From assembly GCA_964006375.1 (NCBI GenBank), contig OZ023267.1, forward strand, positions 86,290,906 to 86,354,905: 64,000 bases of DNA, given 5' to 3'. Positions 48,946 to 62,132 of this stretch are shown piece after piece (position 1 is the first letter of the stretch; each line of letters opens with the position of its first letter). The notes below the pieces were generated by a model. The model ran no database searches and was not told the origin of the DNA. It saw only the letters and a program-made list of their open reading frames with translations. Origin of the DNA: Tillus elongatus (lineage: Eukaryota; Arthropoda; Insecta; Coleoptera; Cleridae). The position numbers were made by a program, and so were the translations under genes.

Positions 48946-51801
48946 ATAAGCGAATTTAAAAAAAAATTCGCTATAAACTAAAAAAGCTTAAAAAAGTGGC
49001 ATTGATTTACTGTCCTCAAGGTACTGTTTGTAGGAAACATTTGTCCCATAGGCCTACTTTCTGCTCTCTTAATATGCCTTTATTAAAATGTGCCTATTAA
49101 CATATATCACTTGAAACATATTTTAATAATGAATTATAAAATTTGGCAGTTTCCGAAGAAGAGAATGTGCTCGTGTTTCACTTCGATAGGGTGCCCGATT
49201 TTCGAGAAAACCCATTTTGAAAATTATGTCATATTTTATAAAATATTAGAGAACGGATTGTAACTTGTATTTATCCTTTTTTTAAATTTCATTTAAAATT
49301 ATTATATTTCATAAAGATCCTCCAGCTGGTGTCTATAAGTGTAAATCAAGTTAAAATTGAGTTACATTTTATAGAAAACAAAACTCTCATATTTTCAATT
49401 AGCAGGCCATAGAATACAAATATAAGACTAAGGGCATGCACAATAAGCCAAAGGTAGCAGTGCTATCGGGGCGGCAAAGCCGCGGACGAGCCCTGAGGGG
49501 AAAAAATAGTGATATTGATTTTAACTAAGTATTCTATGATCAAAACTAAAACAAAATAATCGTATAAACAAGTTCAGAAAAAAAAGCTACACAAGAGCTC
49601 TTTCAGGCGAGGATACCATATGAGAGATACGTGTATCCGGGATACTGGATTACGGTCCAAATTTTCAATACATTGTTTGTCACAGCGAGCGCCCAGCATC
49701 GGTCATGGACAGATTTTATTAATTGAGCCTAATTATATGGCTAAGCTATAAAGTTGTCGGTATACATAATTATGCTATCCACATTAATAATTTGGATATT
49801 TTAATTCACCAGCCCACTATCTAGTAATCGTGTTTTAAGAGGTAAATATAACCTTTTAGAAATGTCTGTGCGAGATACAGATTTTGTATCCGGCGGCTGA
49901 GAAGGTGGGATGGAGAAAATTGGTATTGCAATACTGAATGTGTCGCCTTATTCAGTCCAGTGTGAGGAGGGCCATTTAAGTGCACACATTACAGACTTCT
50001 GGTCTAAAAGAGCTTCACAGGAGCCAGCCACAGCCCTCTACAAGGTATAAAACTTGACATGATGACATTATAGCTTCCTCTGATATGAAACTTAATTTTA
50101 AGTTTAATTTTTACAAAATTTTGAACCTCAGCAATTCTAATACACAAAACGATGAACTTTAATGAATACAGATCTTTTTAAATTAATTAAAAAATTCACA
50201 CAAGTTACCGTCGATTTATAGTATATAACATAATTATCTAACTGATTTTTCTCGAGACCCGTACATCCCATCAAAGTGAACCAAAAACATATTTTTTTCA
50301 CAGAAAACTATTAAATATTTTATTATTTAATGAAATTCACATCCAAAAAAGTTGAGGTAATATTTGCCTTCAACCATTTGTTGAGTACCTACCTTTTACC
50401 TGTGACTTGGATAAGTTTGTTAGCCAGGAAAATCGGCCCAGATTTTCCCGGAAAATTTTGTGCTTTATTTCGAAAAAAAAATATATCTCCGGAAATAACA
50501 AAGTAAGGGCAACCAAATTTGGTAGGCGGGTTTATCATTATAGGTAAATTATGTATCAAAACTTAGCTCTCTAGGTTAAGAGACAAAAAAGTTATAGGCA
50601 TTTAAAGAAACATTAATTGGGGTTTTCCTCAAAACGTGAAAGTCGCGATTTAAAACGTCAAAATTGGCAACATTTAGGCAAAGAACCTGAAACTAATACG
50701 AGCTATGGAAAGAAAATGTCTCAAAAGAAATGTTTTTTAAAGCCTGAAGTCTTAGCTTCAACCGTCATTGTCCTTCATCTTACTTAAATATTTCCAGAAA
50801 ATTCATTTTAAATAAACCCTTCCTCTGATGCTTTGACAGTAGTCTTAACTATAGAGTTTATCGTTTAATGGTATATAAGTTTTGTCGAATTTTCGTAAAA
50901 AAACAACAAAGCTCAATATGTCCGTTATTATACAAGATACGAAAAAATGTGTACATTCATTATAGGGTGTCTTGAGCTAAATCTTAAAAAATCTTTCTAC
51001 AATCACAGGGTGGCCCATAAGTCGTTGGTGATACAAATTTTCTTTTTTTTTTTTAATCGAAGACGCCTAATGTTACTGCATTTTTTCATTTTCCATCGAA
51101 ATATAATGCATGTATGTAAGAAAAGAAATGCGGGACGCAGCGAGGACGTTATGGTATCGAATTTTAATTAAATTCTTCAAATTTGAATAGCTCAATTTCC
51201 TATTAACCTATGAGGTTGGCGAATAAACCAGTTTTTTCGGGAACACTTTCAGTTGGCTTTCGGAAATTTTTGTACATTTTTAAAGAATACAGTTATTTGA
51301 TGAAACATGGCACATTGTTTCTACTATATAGATTATACTGGTGACCAAATTTGATGAAATGACGGTTGAAGCTGAAACTGAAAGGTTTGCAGAAGACTCT
51401 TCTTGCGACATTTTCTTTACATAATCCGCATTTGTTTCAGGTTCTTTGCCTAAATGTTGAAAATTTTGACGTTTTAAATCGAGACTGACGTTTTGAGGAA
51501 AACCCAATTTTTTAATGCCTATAACTCTTATGTCTTTCAACTCGCACCCTTAAATTTTGGTACGTGGGTCACTATTTATAATCCAAACCCGCATGCCAAA
51601 TTTGGTTGTCCTTTCTTTGTCATTCCAAGAGAAATAAATTGTTTCCGAAAGAAAACACAAAATTTCCCGGGAAAACCTGGACCGATTTTCCTGGATAACA
51701 AAGTTATCCAATCCACTTGCAAAAAAATGGTACTCAGAAATTTTTATCAAAATCGGCCCATTATTTTTTGAGTTATCGGTGTGGCACACAAATATATATA
51801 A

Positions 51802-51906
<105 letters not shown>

Positions 51907-52258
51907 ACAAATATGTGTGTTTTTTTTAACAGCAGGCATCAATTATCAGTATAACCTATATAGCAGAAACAATGTGCTACAAATAACTTTATTGTTTGAA
52001 AATGTAGAAAAATTTCCGAAAGTAAACTTACAGTGTTCCCGAAAAAAGTGGTTTCTTGGTCAACCTTATAGGTTAATAACAAATTGAGGTATTCAAATTT
52101 GAGGCATTTAGTGAAAATTCGCTGCCATAACGCACTTGCTGCAATAGTAGATTTATGACACAACCCTTTTAACGATGGTATATAGGGACGTTCCAATATT
52201 AGAATGCAGTATAATAATGGGATATGCTAGATACTACTAAATATTGTCCTAGGTAAAT

Positions 52259-52360
<102 letters not shown>

Positions 52361-52659
52361 CAGTAGTGAATTTTTATTTGTAATAGATCCGGTCTGTACA
52401 AAAAAAAATATTGTACTAGGAAATTCCGGTTCATCGGAAATGGCAGTACAGGCAAGTTAGGGATAATGCCATTAAATGATGCGACCATTTTGCTGTACTA
52501 GTAACCATTGTATGCTGCTATGTTGGTGTATTAGGAAATACGTTAATATAATTTTGTTTTTGCGGTGTTATTGCTGTAATAGGAGTTTGTCGGTAAGATG
52601 CTTGTAGTGTATGACAGCGTCACGGCATGATTTTGTAAATAATGTGAATTTACTGTACT

Positions 52660-53010
52660 ATGTCCTTACTTTAGGATAAAGTACGCACCCCCTATGAGAG
52701 TATGAGCTAACTCTGGAATGACGAGAACACTGATGACCTACTCGCGGTCACGTAACCTAATAGGGACCTGCAGTGAACAAAGGACCTGACAACCCTCACC
52801 GTTCGCGACTATGACACTCCCACTAGCAGACGAATCCAGGTTCGAAACTCCTAAGTTGCACAGAAGATCCCAGCCCTTGCCGCCCAATATAGTATCACTA
52901 GCACCAGAATCCAAGACACCCTAAATATACGTACCCAAAACAGAAACTTCAACATAGGGTAGCTGATCGTTGGGGACCTGAGACAAGACATTGTTTAAAA
53001 CATGTCTGAT
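52660..53010 (-). pseudogene. Aspartic protease fragment, right-arm copy
   Basis: Minus-strand copy of the Asp-Ser-Gly protease segment, with the same premature stops as the left arm. Confidence 0.75.
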
Positions 53011-53060
53011 CCTAGACTCAGATGCGGCCGGCCGCGATGAAGACAAAAGCCGGTAGCCCA

Positions 53061-54300
53061 CTAATGCCTTACTCCATTTCCCGAAGAAGAACGAGTACAC
53101 TTAGGACAAGATTGCAAAGTATGATTGGGGGTACCACACCTATAGCAATTTTTTCTGCGTGGTCTATCGCAGAACAGCTCTATGGCCTGAGCCCTGACAA
53201 TTCCAACATACAATGTCCAACTGAGCTGAGGAAACCGAAACTGGGTCATTACTAATGTAAGCCAAGTCCGGCTCCATCATCCCTAACCTACCACGAGTCG
53301 GAGGAGTAAATGTTTCTATACTCTTCTCCTTTCTAGCCTCCAACTTCCTACCCAACTCCAACAGATGATTGACCGATTCCACACTGACAAGACCCAACCG
53401 ACTCAAATAAAAGGGAGAAATATTCCTCAATAAAATATTGAGGCGTGTCTTTTCACCCACCGATATCGTCAACCTGTTGAACATGTTGTCCATGACAGCC
53501 AGGTACATACCCATATTCTCGCTCGGACCCTGAGTCCTTCTTCTGATCTCATCGAAGAGTTTATCGTTATAATCAGCAGGCTGGAACTGCAGACGAAGTT
53601 CGGACACTAAGCCTGACCAAGTTGACACCTTTGACCTAATGGACCGATACCAAATTAAGACTTTCCCAACAAACAAATCAGAAGCAGAGTGAAGTAATTG
53701 CTCCCTGGATACATTCCTGGAAATTCGCAGCTCTTCTATCTTCTCTAGAAAAGCATTTAATGACATTCGGGATGTATCACCAGTGAACTTAGTAAAGTTC
53801 CACTTGGACACGGGCGCACCTCGAGGCTGGACAGCTACTGGGGTTTCTCGAATAGAAGCGTTATTCGCTAAAAGATGTTCTGCTGCATCCTCATCTGAAG
53901 AGTCCTCAGATGCAGAAGAAACTGAATTTTCATCACCACCAAGGAGACTCGCCTCAAGAACGTTAGTATCCTCAGGCCGCAAGGATCTAGAATGCCTTAG
54001 ACCTCAACCGTGAACGCAACTCCAAAAGAGAGGCCTGAAAATAGTACGCTGATTCCGTTCCTCGTCCGCAGTTGCTACGGACCTTCCTGCCCTACCAAAA
54101 TAATGCAAAAGTTTGGTGGAAATTTTTAAATAAGATGGTGATGTATCAGAGTCAGAGAACGCGCCAACCATAGTCTTGATTTCTTCCATATTAGCTGTCA
54201 AAGTGCCACTATCGTCGGCAAAGGAAAATGATGCTTCGGATACTTCATATCTGACGCTCGCTCCAACCTGAAAAAGGACCTCAACAAAATCGAGGGCCAA
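53061..54300 (-). pseudogene. Ty3/gypsy Gag, right-arm copy
   Basis: Minus-strand frame 53982-53164 matches the left-arm Gag over its acidic and capsid-like regions. A 2-bp deletion near 53170 shifts the frame, so the second zinc knuckle is read in another frame (53249-53061). The start region is removed by a 309-bp deletion. 54300-54004 is a remnant of the N-terminal part. Confidence 0.85.
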
Positions 54301-54419
54301 TTATTCTCCACCAGAAGTAAAGCTAGCTGGTAAAAAAAATCTGAAAAGCCACAAGGCCTAATCAATCGATGACCAACTTCTGAAAGCCTAACCTAACCAA
54401 ACAAGGCTTACCAAACGAG

Positions 54420-54437
54420 GCCCCACGTTGGGCGCCA
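54420..54437 (-). other. Primer binding site, tRNA-Lys type (right arm)
   Basis: Exact reverse complement of the left-arm PBS; the LTR-like region continues to about 54980 and then (TA)n at 55018-55124. Confidence 0.75.
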
Positions 54438-55012
54438 AATAATCATTTGCCACACAATTTGCAACAAATAATTGTTATGCAACGCCAGCTGGAAGGTAAA
54501 TAACCCTCAAGGCTCTATTCATACAATTCCCTCAAGGTTCGCGCGCTTGGAGTGGTGTCAACGTGCGACCGCTATGTGTGACGTTGCATTCCAAGCAGCT
54601 CTAGTGGAGATGTGGTGGGTCTAAGGATAAAATAAAATAATAATAATCGCCTAGTGGCCAACCACCAATCTCAATTAATTTCGGAGGGGCGCCACTGACC
54701 AAAGCACCCTGGCCAGAAGGTTCCAGGTGGTACGGTGGCACACACGCAGACACAACCGCAATGTTGGAGCACAACACTACAAATCAACCTAGGTCTTAAC
54801 GAATCACCTTTACCTAAAGGTAGCACGCTTACGGACCTAAAAATCATCAAGCAATAACCAAATGAGCAAAAGTCAATACTAGTGAAAAACAATAATTGGT
54901 ACCTTTATTAACAACAACCAAAATCTGTACAATATAAATCGCAGACCAGATGGTCGCTAATAGATATATCACAACGCTCTAATTGTATAGTTTAAAATAT
55001 GTACACCCATAT

Positions 55013-55126
<114 letters not shown>

Positions 55127-55605
55127 ACATATAAAAACGCTGTGGGCGTCAGTGGGATATAACACGTTAGTTATTTAATTAAACACACCAATAAAATCAT
55201 ATGTACAGAAATATAGCTATATAAAAAAATGAGAAAACGCACCAAAATATTTACTAATGTCTCAACTATCATTAACTAAGATATTATTAACTTACAAGGT
55301 TTATTATGCCATTGGAGATCTCGTAAGCTTTGCAGTGGAAAATACAAATTTAAATGTCCACTAATCTTGTACTCAAAAAAATATAAAGAAATTAAGTGAT
55401 TCCAATAAGCCTCAACAAAAATATTCTAATATTACCTCAATCTCTAAAAGATCTAATTCACTGTTAGATAACAAGCCAAAAATGACCAACTAACTAATTT
55501 ACCTGTCCTGAAGGGAATTTAATTTATCAGATCAAAAATATTGCCTGAAGGCATGACTCTAATTATAACTAACTAAATTTGAAAAATTGTAAACTAAGTC
55601 ACAAG

Positions 55606-56990
55606 CCGTTATTGGTGCATCAAGTATTACGTCTTATGATTGCTGGTGTAAGTTCTTAAGGGACACACATAAATTAAAATGGTAAGGCAAACCTGGGGTT
55701 GCTGATTTTCTTCGGCTGATGTTATAAAAAAATTGGTTTAGACAGGAAGTAATTAATCGATTTGGTCCAATCTATTACGGTAGTACAGCTATACAACTCC
55801 TACTGATGTAGATTCTGGATTCAACACGGACAAAACTGCTACACAGCAACACCAAAATGTGTCGAACACCAGTTAGTTGCAGACACACACTTAATCCCAA
55901 TCAAATGGAGGAATAAATAATTCCAAACGGTGCATGCTACAACAAAAGCTGACTAGATGTTATAAGAAAAATTCTCTCCTTCACTTTTGGAAGTGGATTG
56001 TGCTTGGAACAAAACGACTAGATCTTCCCATAAGGCATATGTTTATAATGCCATAGATCACAAATCCCTTACTGCCATATGCAACTAAATATTCATATAT
56101 ACCTGCATACCATATAACAGTGTTAAAATTACACCAATTTACTAGTGACCAATTTCCATTTAAACTACCATCATTCGGGACACCTATATGTCTCAGTGAA
56201 CCTAATTCAAATTCCGCCCTGTTGAAACGGCTTGAGGATCTTCTACGACAACAGTATGAAGGCTTCTACGGGTATTACAGGCGACTAAAATTCCAGGTCC
56301 ATCTTAAATTTACATAATTCCATAAAAAAAGGTGTGTAGAACACACTAGGAATGCAACACACCAATTTAATCAATGACCAGCTCGACCATGATTTTCCAA
56401 ATTCATAGAAGTTTTCCAACAAGGTTACCATTAAAGTTTACCAAATAATATGTGCAACTTTTCTATACAGCTGTAAACTAGCATCGACAAAACCTTTCTA
56501 ATAGAATCTTTTTAAATAAATAATTACCCATACAATATTTCTGTGCTTGAGGAGCCGCTAATTAAATTTTCTTACATAAAAATTTTCAAAACAAGATGTT
56601 CTCTGGCCGAAAGTTTGTTCATTTTTCTCTCTTAACTATTCTGAATTTTTCCTACTATCAAATAAAAAAAACCTTTTTCCCCTAATTTTTATAGTTATTC
56701 GATTCTTCAGAGACGGCATATAAATAGATAATTTGCATAGCAACAGGCAGAATTTTGCTCAAGTTTAATTTACCAAATAAATTATCGATGAAAAATTAAA
56801 TTCGCCATGGGCGCGCCGATTAAGAGGCTGCATTTACCAACGTAGATCACACGCTCTTTTAATCGCAAAACAAGACACGCGGACACAGTACACCCTTGTT
56901 CAGAGGCAAATAGCTGAAATCAAACCACACATTTTCAGAAAAGGACTGAATCGGCGTAGGTAGAAAACCCGATATACCCGCTAGGAGTGT
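55606..56990. other. Non-coding stretch right of the palindrome
   Basis: No gene, repeat unit or RNA motif recognised. It may include an LTR of the gypsy element that follows, but a boundary was not found. Confidence 0.35.
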
Positions 56991-57159
56991 TTATGTTTGC
57001 ATATAAGTGAGTTCTACTGGCGAGAATGCGAGGGAACAAATCTGCTCAGAATTCATGGGTTTCATCAGAAGTCCAAATTTGTGACGTTGGTTGAAAATAA
57101 ACTATTACAAACACCAGCACTAGCCAAGGAACCGCCGGTAACCAGTCCCCTACTATTCA

Positions 57160-57920
57160 GCCACTTAACTTTTTTGGTTGGGATTTGCATTTTGATGGAA
57201 GCGCCGATCCAGCTGCTTTTCGGGAACGACTAGAAGAGATACGTGAGCATGCCGGCATTGGCAGGGACCGTTTACTAACCGCGTTACCCCGATAATTGGA
57301 ATCATGGTATCGTAACAACCTTGACACCTCCAGACGATGGGAAGACTTCTTGTCCCACTTCCGCCGGTTCTATTTCCCTGTAAATTCCTAGGTCGATTTA
57401 GAAACCGCCATAAGCCGCAGGGTACAGCAGCCGACCAAAGCCGGTCACAAATGTTATCACCGACTTACAGACTTTGATAAGGAGACATGGTAACATGTCG
57501 TCAGTACAGGAGCTGTGTTGGCTGCGACGAAACCTTACCCAGTTACAGACAAATGCTATGAAACTGCTAAATTCCGGGCATCGAAACATTTGTGAACAAG
57601 GCCAAGTTCGAAGTAACTTTATTAAAAGAAACTTCTTGTTTGCAGAGTATATCCGTACAAAGCAGTACAATTCGCACTGTCTCTTCATCAAGACCACCGA
57701 TCAGAGCAGAATCACCGACGCCCCGCAACCCGTACCATGCAGTTATGCCGACCGGGAACATCATATGAACAATTTCCGAGTTTCGCCGACACCCGCCCAC
57801 AGAACTGCAGGATCTGATGTTAGGAAGAGTACCTGCTGGAGGTGCGGCCGCCTCGGCCACATAAGAAGTCAGTACCAGTCACCAACAGCCCGCATATTAT
57901 GCTCACGCTGGGGTTGACAA
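57160..57920 (+). pseudogene. Ty3/gypsy Gag (third family), decayed
   Basis: From about 57160 several frames give a capsid-like region (FDGSADPAAFRERLEEIREHAG, then an ESWYRNN block and a HFRRFYFP block) with stops and shifts. 57474-57917 ends in a CCHC-like knuckle, CWRCGRLGHIRSQ, in which the last Cys is replaced by Tyr. Confidence 0.7.
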
Positions 57921-58069
57921 GACATCCTGTCCAGAGATTGTCTAAGCTCATCGAGGCTGGGAAACTAGAACGAAGCTCTGAGGGACCGAAGCCCTTGCAG
58001 TTTCCGTCCGTTGAGTCCTCGGAAACAACCGCGAAAGATGACAATCGCTCTTTTATCCAGGATCGAGGA

Positions 58070-59290
58070 ACATGCCTTTAAGGTACTAATGGATACCGGG
58101 GCGAATCGCTCATTTATGGGGAATAAAGTCGCCGTGTACTGTTTGGCGTTTCTCCAACGACCGTGCCTGAGGTAATCACCCGTGTTGCAGATGGCAACTC
58201 CGTAAATATCCGACAGGCGTCCGACCTCGAATTAAAATTGGGTCACGCATAATAAAACGTAGATTACTATACTTGCCCTCTTTACCAGTTAACATTCTGT
58301 TCGAAATGGACATATTAAAAGACTGAATTTAATATTAACCTCCTTTCCGCCCAGTGTTTTACGGATGGAGAACCGATTACACCGCCTCTCACGCTATGTA
58401 ACCAGCTCACTAAAACAGCGCAGTCCGTTCCTGATAACAATCATCTGCTCGAGATATCCCCCAAAGAACAGAGACGACTAAGTCAATTTTTCTCCGCCGA
58501 ACTGCCCGCGCTTGAACGGATAAAGGGGACAACACATTTGATTAAACATCCCATACGGCTAACTAGATCACAACCCATTAAGCAAAGATACCTCCCTAGA
58601 AATCCAAAAGCGCAGCAAATAATTAACGAAGAAGTGGACCGCATGTTAGAAGAGGGTATTATAGAGCCATCGTCACAGTAATAGTGAGAAAGAAGGACGG
58701 AACGCCCCGTTTCTGCACAGACTTCCGGAAGTTGAATGAAGTATCGGTCAAGGATTCTTACACGCTGCCGTATAACTCCGCCATATTAGATAAACTAAGA
58801 CGCGCTAAATATATTTCGACCCTTGACCTGCGCCAAGGATATTGGCAAATTCCGCTGACTCTCGAAAGCAAGCCCGTTACCGCTTTCACTGTCCCGGCAT
58901 TCAAGCAACGTTCCAACGCCTATTAGATGCTGTCGTAACACCGGATATGGATGATGTAGTGTTCGCATACTTGAAAGACGTGATCGCACTAGCGGAAACT
59001 TTCTCGAAGAGCACCTGGATAACCTCAGGGAGGTATTCCGCTGGTTACGAGAGGCAAACCTTCAATTAAATCTCGAGAAATGCCATTTCTGTCGCCGTTT
59101 CCTTAAATATTTAGGACACGTAATCAACGTCCAGGACATACATACTGACCCCGATAAAGTAGTGGCAATTAGGGCCATGCCGCCACCTCACAACGTCCGA
59201 AGTCTGCGACGATTTTTGGGAGTGTGTTCTTGGTACAGAAAGTTTATAAGGGACTTTTCTCGAGTGATTACTTCTCTAACGAAACTACAC
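58070..59290 (+). pseudogene. Ty3/gypsy protease and RT (third family), truncated
   Basis: 58080-58130 encodes a protease site (LMDTGANRSFMGN). From about 58560 RT follows: KKDGTPRFCTDFRKLNEV, STLDLRQGYWQIPL, a frameshift near 58890, a catalytic motif reading YLKD where YLDD is expected, then LEKCHFCRRFLKYLGHVI and FLGVCSWYRKFIRDFS. At about 59288 coding sequence stops and (TA)n-tailed repeat sequence starts, so that repeat or a rearrangement truncated the element. Confidence 0.85.
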
Positions 59291-59890
59291 ATTGATTTTT
59301 ACGAAAATTCGACAAAAATTATATACCATTAAACGATAAACTCTATAGCTAAGACTACTGCCAAGCATCAGAGAAAGGGTCTATTTGAAATGAATTTTCT
59401 GGAAATATTTTAGTAAAATTAAGGACAATGACAGTTGAAACTAGGGGTTTGCAAAACATTCTTCTTGAGATATTTTCTTCCATAGTCCGTATTAGTTTGA
59501 ATTAATTTGCCTAAATGTTGCCAATTTTGACGTTTCAAATCGCGACTTTGACGTTTCAAATCGCGACTTTGACGTTTCAAATCGCGACTTTGACGTTTTG
59601 GGGAAAACCCCAATTTATTTTTCTTTAAATGCCTCTAACTTTTTTGTCTTTTGACCTACAGAGCTAAATTTGTTACCTATAAGGATGTAAACCCGCGTAC
59701 CAAATTTAATTGTTCTTACTTTGTTAATTCCGGAGATATAAATTTTTTTCGAAAGAAAACACAAAATTTTCCGGGAAAACCTGGATCGATTTTCCTGGCT
59801 AACGAACTTATCCAAGCAATTTGCAAAAGGAAGGTATTCGCCAAATTTAATCAAAATCGGATCATTATTTTTTGAGTTATCGGTGTGATA

Positions 59891-59989
<99 letters not shown>

Positions 59990-59990
59990 G
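59288..59990 (+). repeat. (TA)n-tailed repeat copy with a 21-bp triplication
   Basis: Contains GACGTTTCAAATCGCGACTTT three times in a row (59529-59591); other copies in the window have it once. Ends in TTTTTTGAGTTATCGGTGTGATACC and (TA)n at about 59895-59986. Confidence 0.85.
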
Positions 59991-61480
59991 GCTATATATT
60001 AAAATAGCCTTTTATCCTACTGAACCTACAAATTAAAAACAGTTAAATATAAATATATTCGTCAATGAATAGATTTTGACATAGTTTAAATTTATTAGCT
60101 AAGGCATAAAAAAACATTTTGTATCAGAAAACATTGAACAATTAAACTCACAATGAATGAACTGCTTAACAAAATACAAAGTGATATAAACCCGGTATAG
60201 ACAGCTACAAACACAAACAAGCTGGTAAAAGACCAAATTTATAAACTGTCTTCGACAGAACAAAGTGAATTTAAATAAGAATGTGATTAGGGATTTTAAC
60301 AAAATGTGTTAATATGTATAGAAAATAAGTAAAAAATTTGTTAATTATCAATTAGGGAAACTATGTGTTAGTAATTATTCTAGAAAAATAAAGTTTTATG
60401 TGTTAATGAATGATAGGTTATAAATTTTAAAACAAACACAATTTGACTTACATGTATAAAATCGGAATATTGAATTATATGCAGGAAATGACTTTCTTTT
60501 GACTAATGTATTTAAATCATGTTATTGGCTTATCTGAAAGCAGAAAATGGTGATTGGTGAATAAACAAGTTTAAATAATAATTAACCACTGTGATTCGAA
60601 GTTACAAAACAAAAGATAAAAATTAGAACTTCCGGGAGGAAGAACGAGAGATTGGGAAGAAGACGCTGGTAGAAGGAAGAAGCTAGTAGATTGCAGCAAA
60701 AGAAAATGTTCAAAAAAGTTAATATAGATGATTAAAAGCTGGAGTGAAAGTATTTTATAGGTTATACCTACCAGTAAACAGCTATACAACAACTCCAATC
60801 AAGAATACTCGTACATAAATTGGGTAAAAACAGTGAATAAGCTAGAAGATTGACCCATGCCAAGTAAACCAAAGGTAATACATCAATAATTGTTAAAAAG
60901 TCTATTATATCTACAAAACAAGAAATGAACCTGTAAGTTTTATAAAAGAATAATATGTCAACGTCAATCCAAGAAGTTAAATATCATTTGCAAAGGCAAT
61001 CATACCAAAAGAAGAACTAAATATAAAATATTTATGAAGTACTTGTAAGAGTCACCAGAGGGCGATAAGTAAACGTAAGAAATTCAACCTTATTTCCTCC
61101 ATTTTAATATTTTCGTTGCCAAGCAACAAAATTCACCTGAAACGACGTTACCATGGTGATAAATAATTGCCAATGAAACTATTCAGATCCGTCATAGCAA
61201 GTCATAACATTTTTTTAAACAAAGCATTGGAAATAAAATTCTCAATAAGTTATAATTCCATTAATAAAGCTGGCATATTTGTATGTTAAAATTAGTAATA
61301 TACGGGATCCCAAGTAAGAATTTAGATTTATAAAATTAAGTCAATAACCAAACAAAAAGCTTTTTGATAAAAATAATAATAATAATAAATATTAAAAAAA
61401 AAATTTCAAATTATATATTGCTCATTATTTTATTTTCTGTAAATGTCACACATATCTGTCCATTGACCAATTAATCCTCT
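59991..61480. other. AT-rich stretch, possibly including LTR U3 of the next element
   Basis: No gene. The LTR 5' boundary could not be placed. Confidence 0.35.
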
Positions 61481-61485
61481 AGCAG

Positions 61486-61560
61486 TATATAAAAAGTTCA
61501 GCAAATATAATATATATGCACCAAGAGTAAGAATTTTCGACATTGGTGGACCCAACTATT
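61486..61560 (+). promoter_or_regulatory. Putative LTR end with TATA box and primer binding region
   Basis: TATATAAAAAG at 61486, then TTTTCGACA ending at 61542 and TTGGTGGACCCAACTA. CA followed by TGG-type sequence is the usual LTR/PBS junction. Without a second LTR this is provisional. Confidence 0.4.
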
Positions 61561-61648
61561 AAACATTCCCTGTAGGTAAGAAGAGTATCAACAAAATAGC
61601 TGTGGCATAGTAAGTAGATCAAAAACCAGGTAGATATTTAATTTGATG

Positions 61649-61649
<1 letters not shown>

Positions 61650-61715
<66 letters not shown>
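61650..61715. repeat. (TA)n tract in the 5' leader
   Basis: About 65 bp of TA repeats between the putative PBS and the gag start. Confidence 0.9.
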
Positions 61716-61718
<3 letters not shown>

Positions 61719-62132
61719 CTTAATAAACTCATAATTTAATTCAGTATAACAATATAAAAAAAAACAAAAGGCGCCGAACAAAAACATAATAAAACAAATA
61801 ACACAAATATCAACACCTATATTTAAATAAAAATACAGTAAAAATAATAAAACCAACAAAAACTTTAATAACACATTTATTTCAATATTACAATAATCAA
61901 TTTCAAAATTACAATAAAACACAATACACTATACAAAAATACAAAACATTACGTACCCCCCGAAACACAATAATTGTCGCCACAAACGTGAGGGCTTCGA
62001 AAATTCTTACAAATTTCGATAATAACGTAAATAACAAAAATAAAAATGCCTAGAGGGAGAAAAGTAACTACTTTAAAAGACAGATAGGACAGGGGTGACG
62101 ACAGAGAATAAGAACCACAAGAAAGTATAGAA

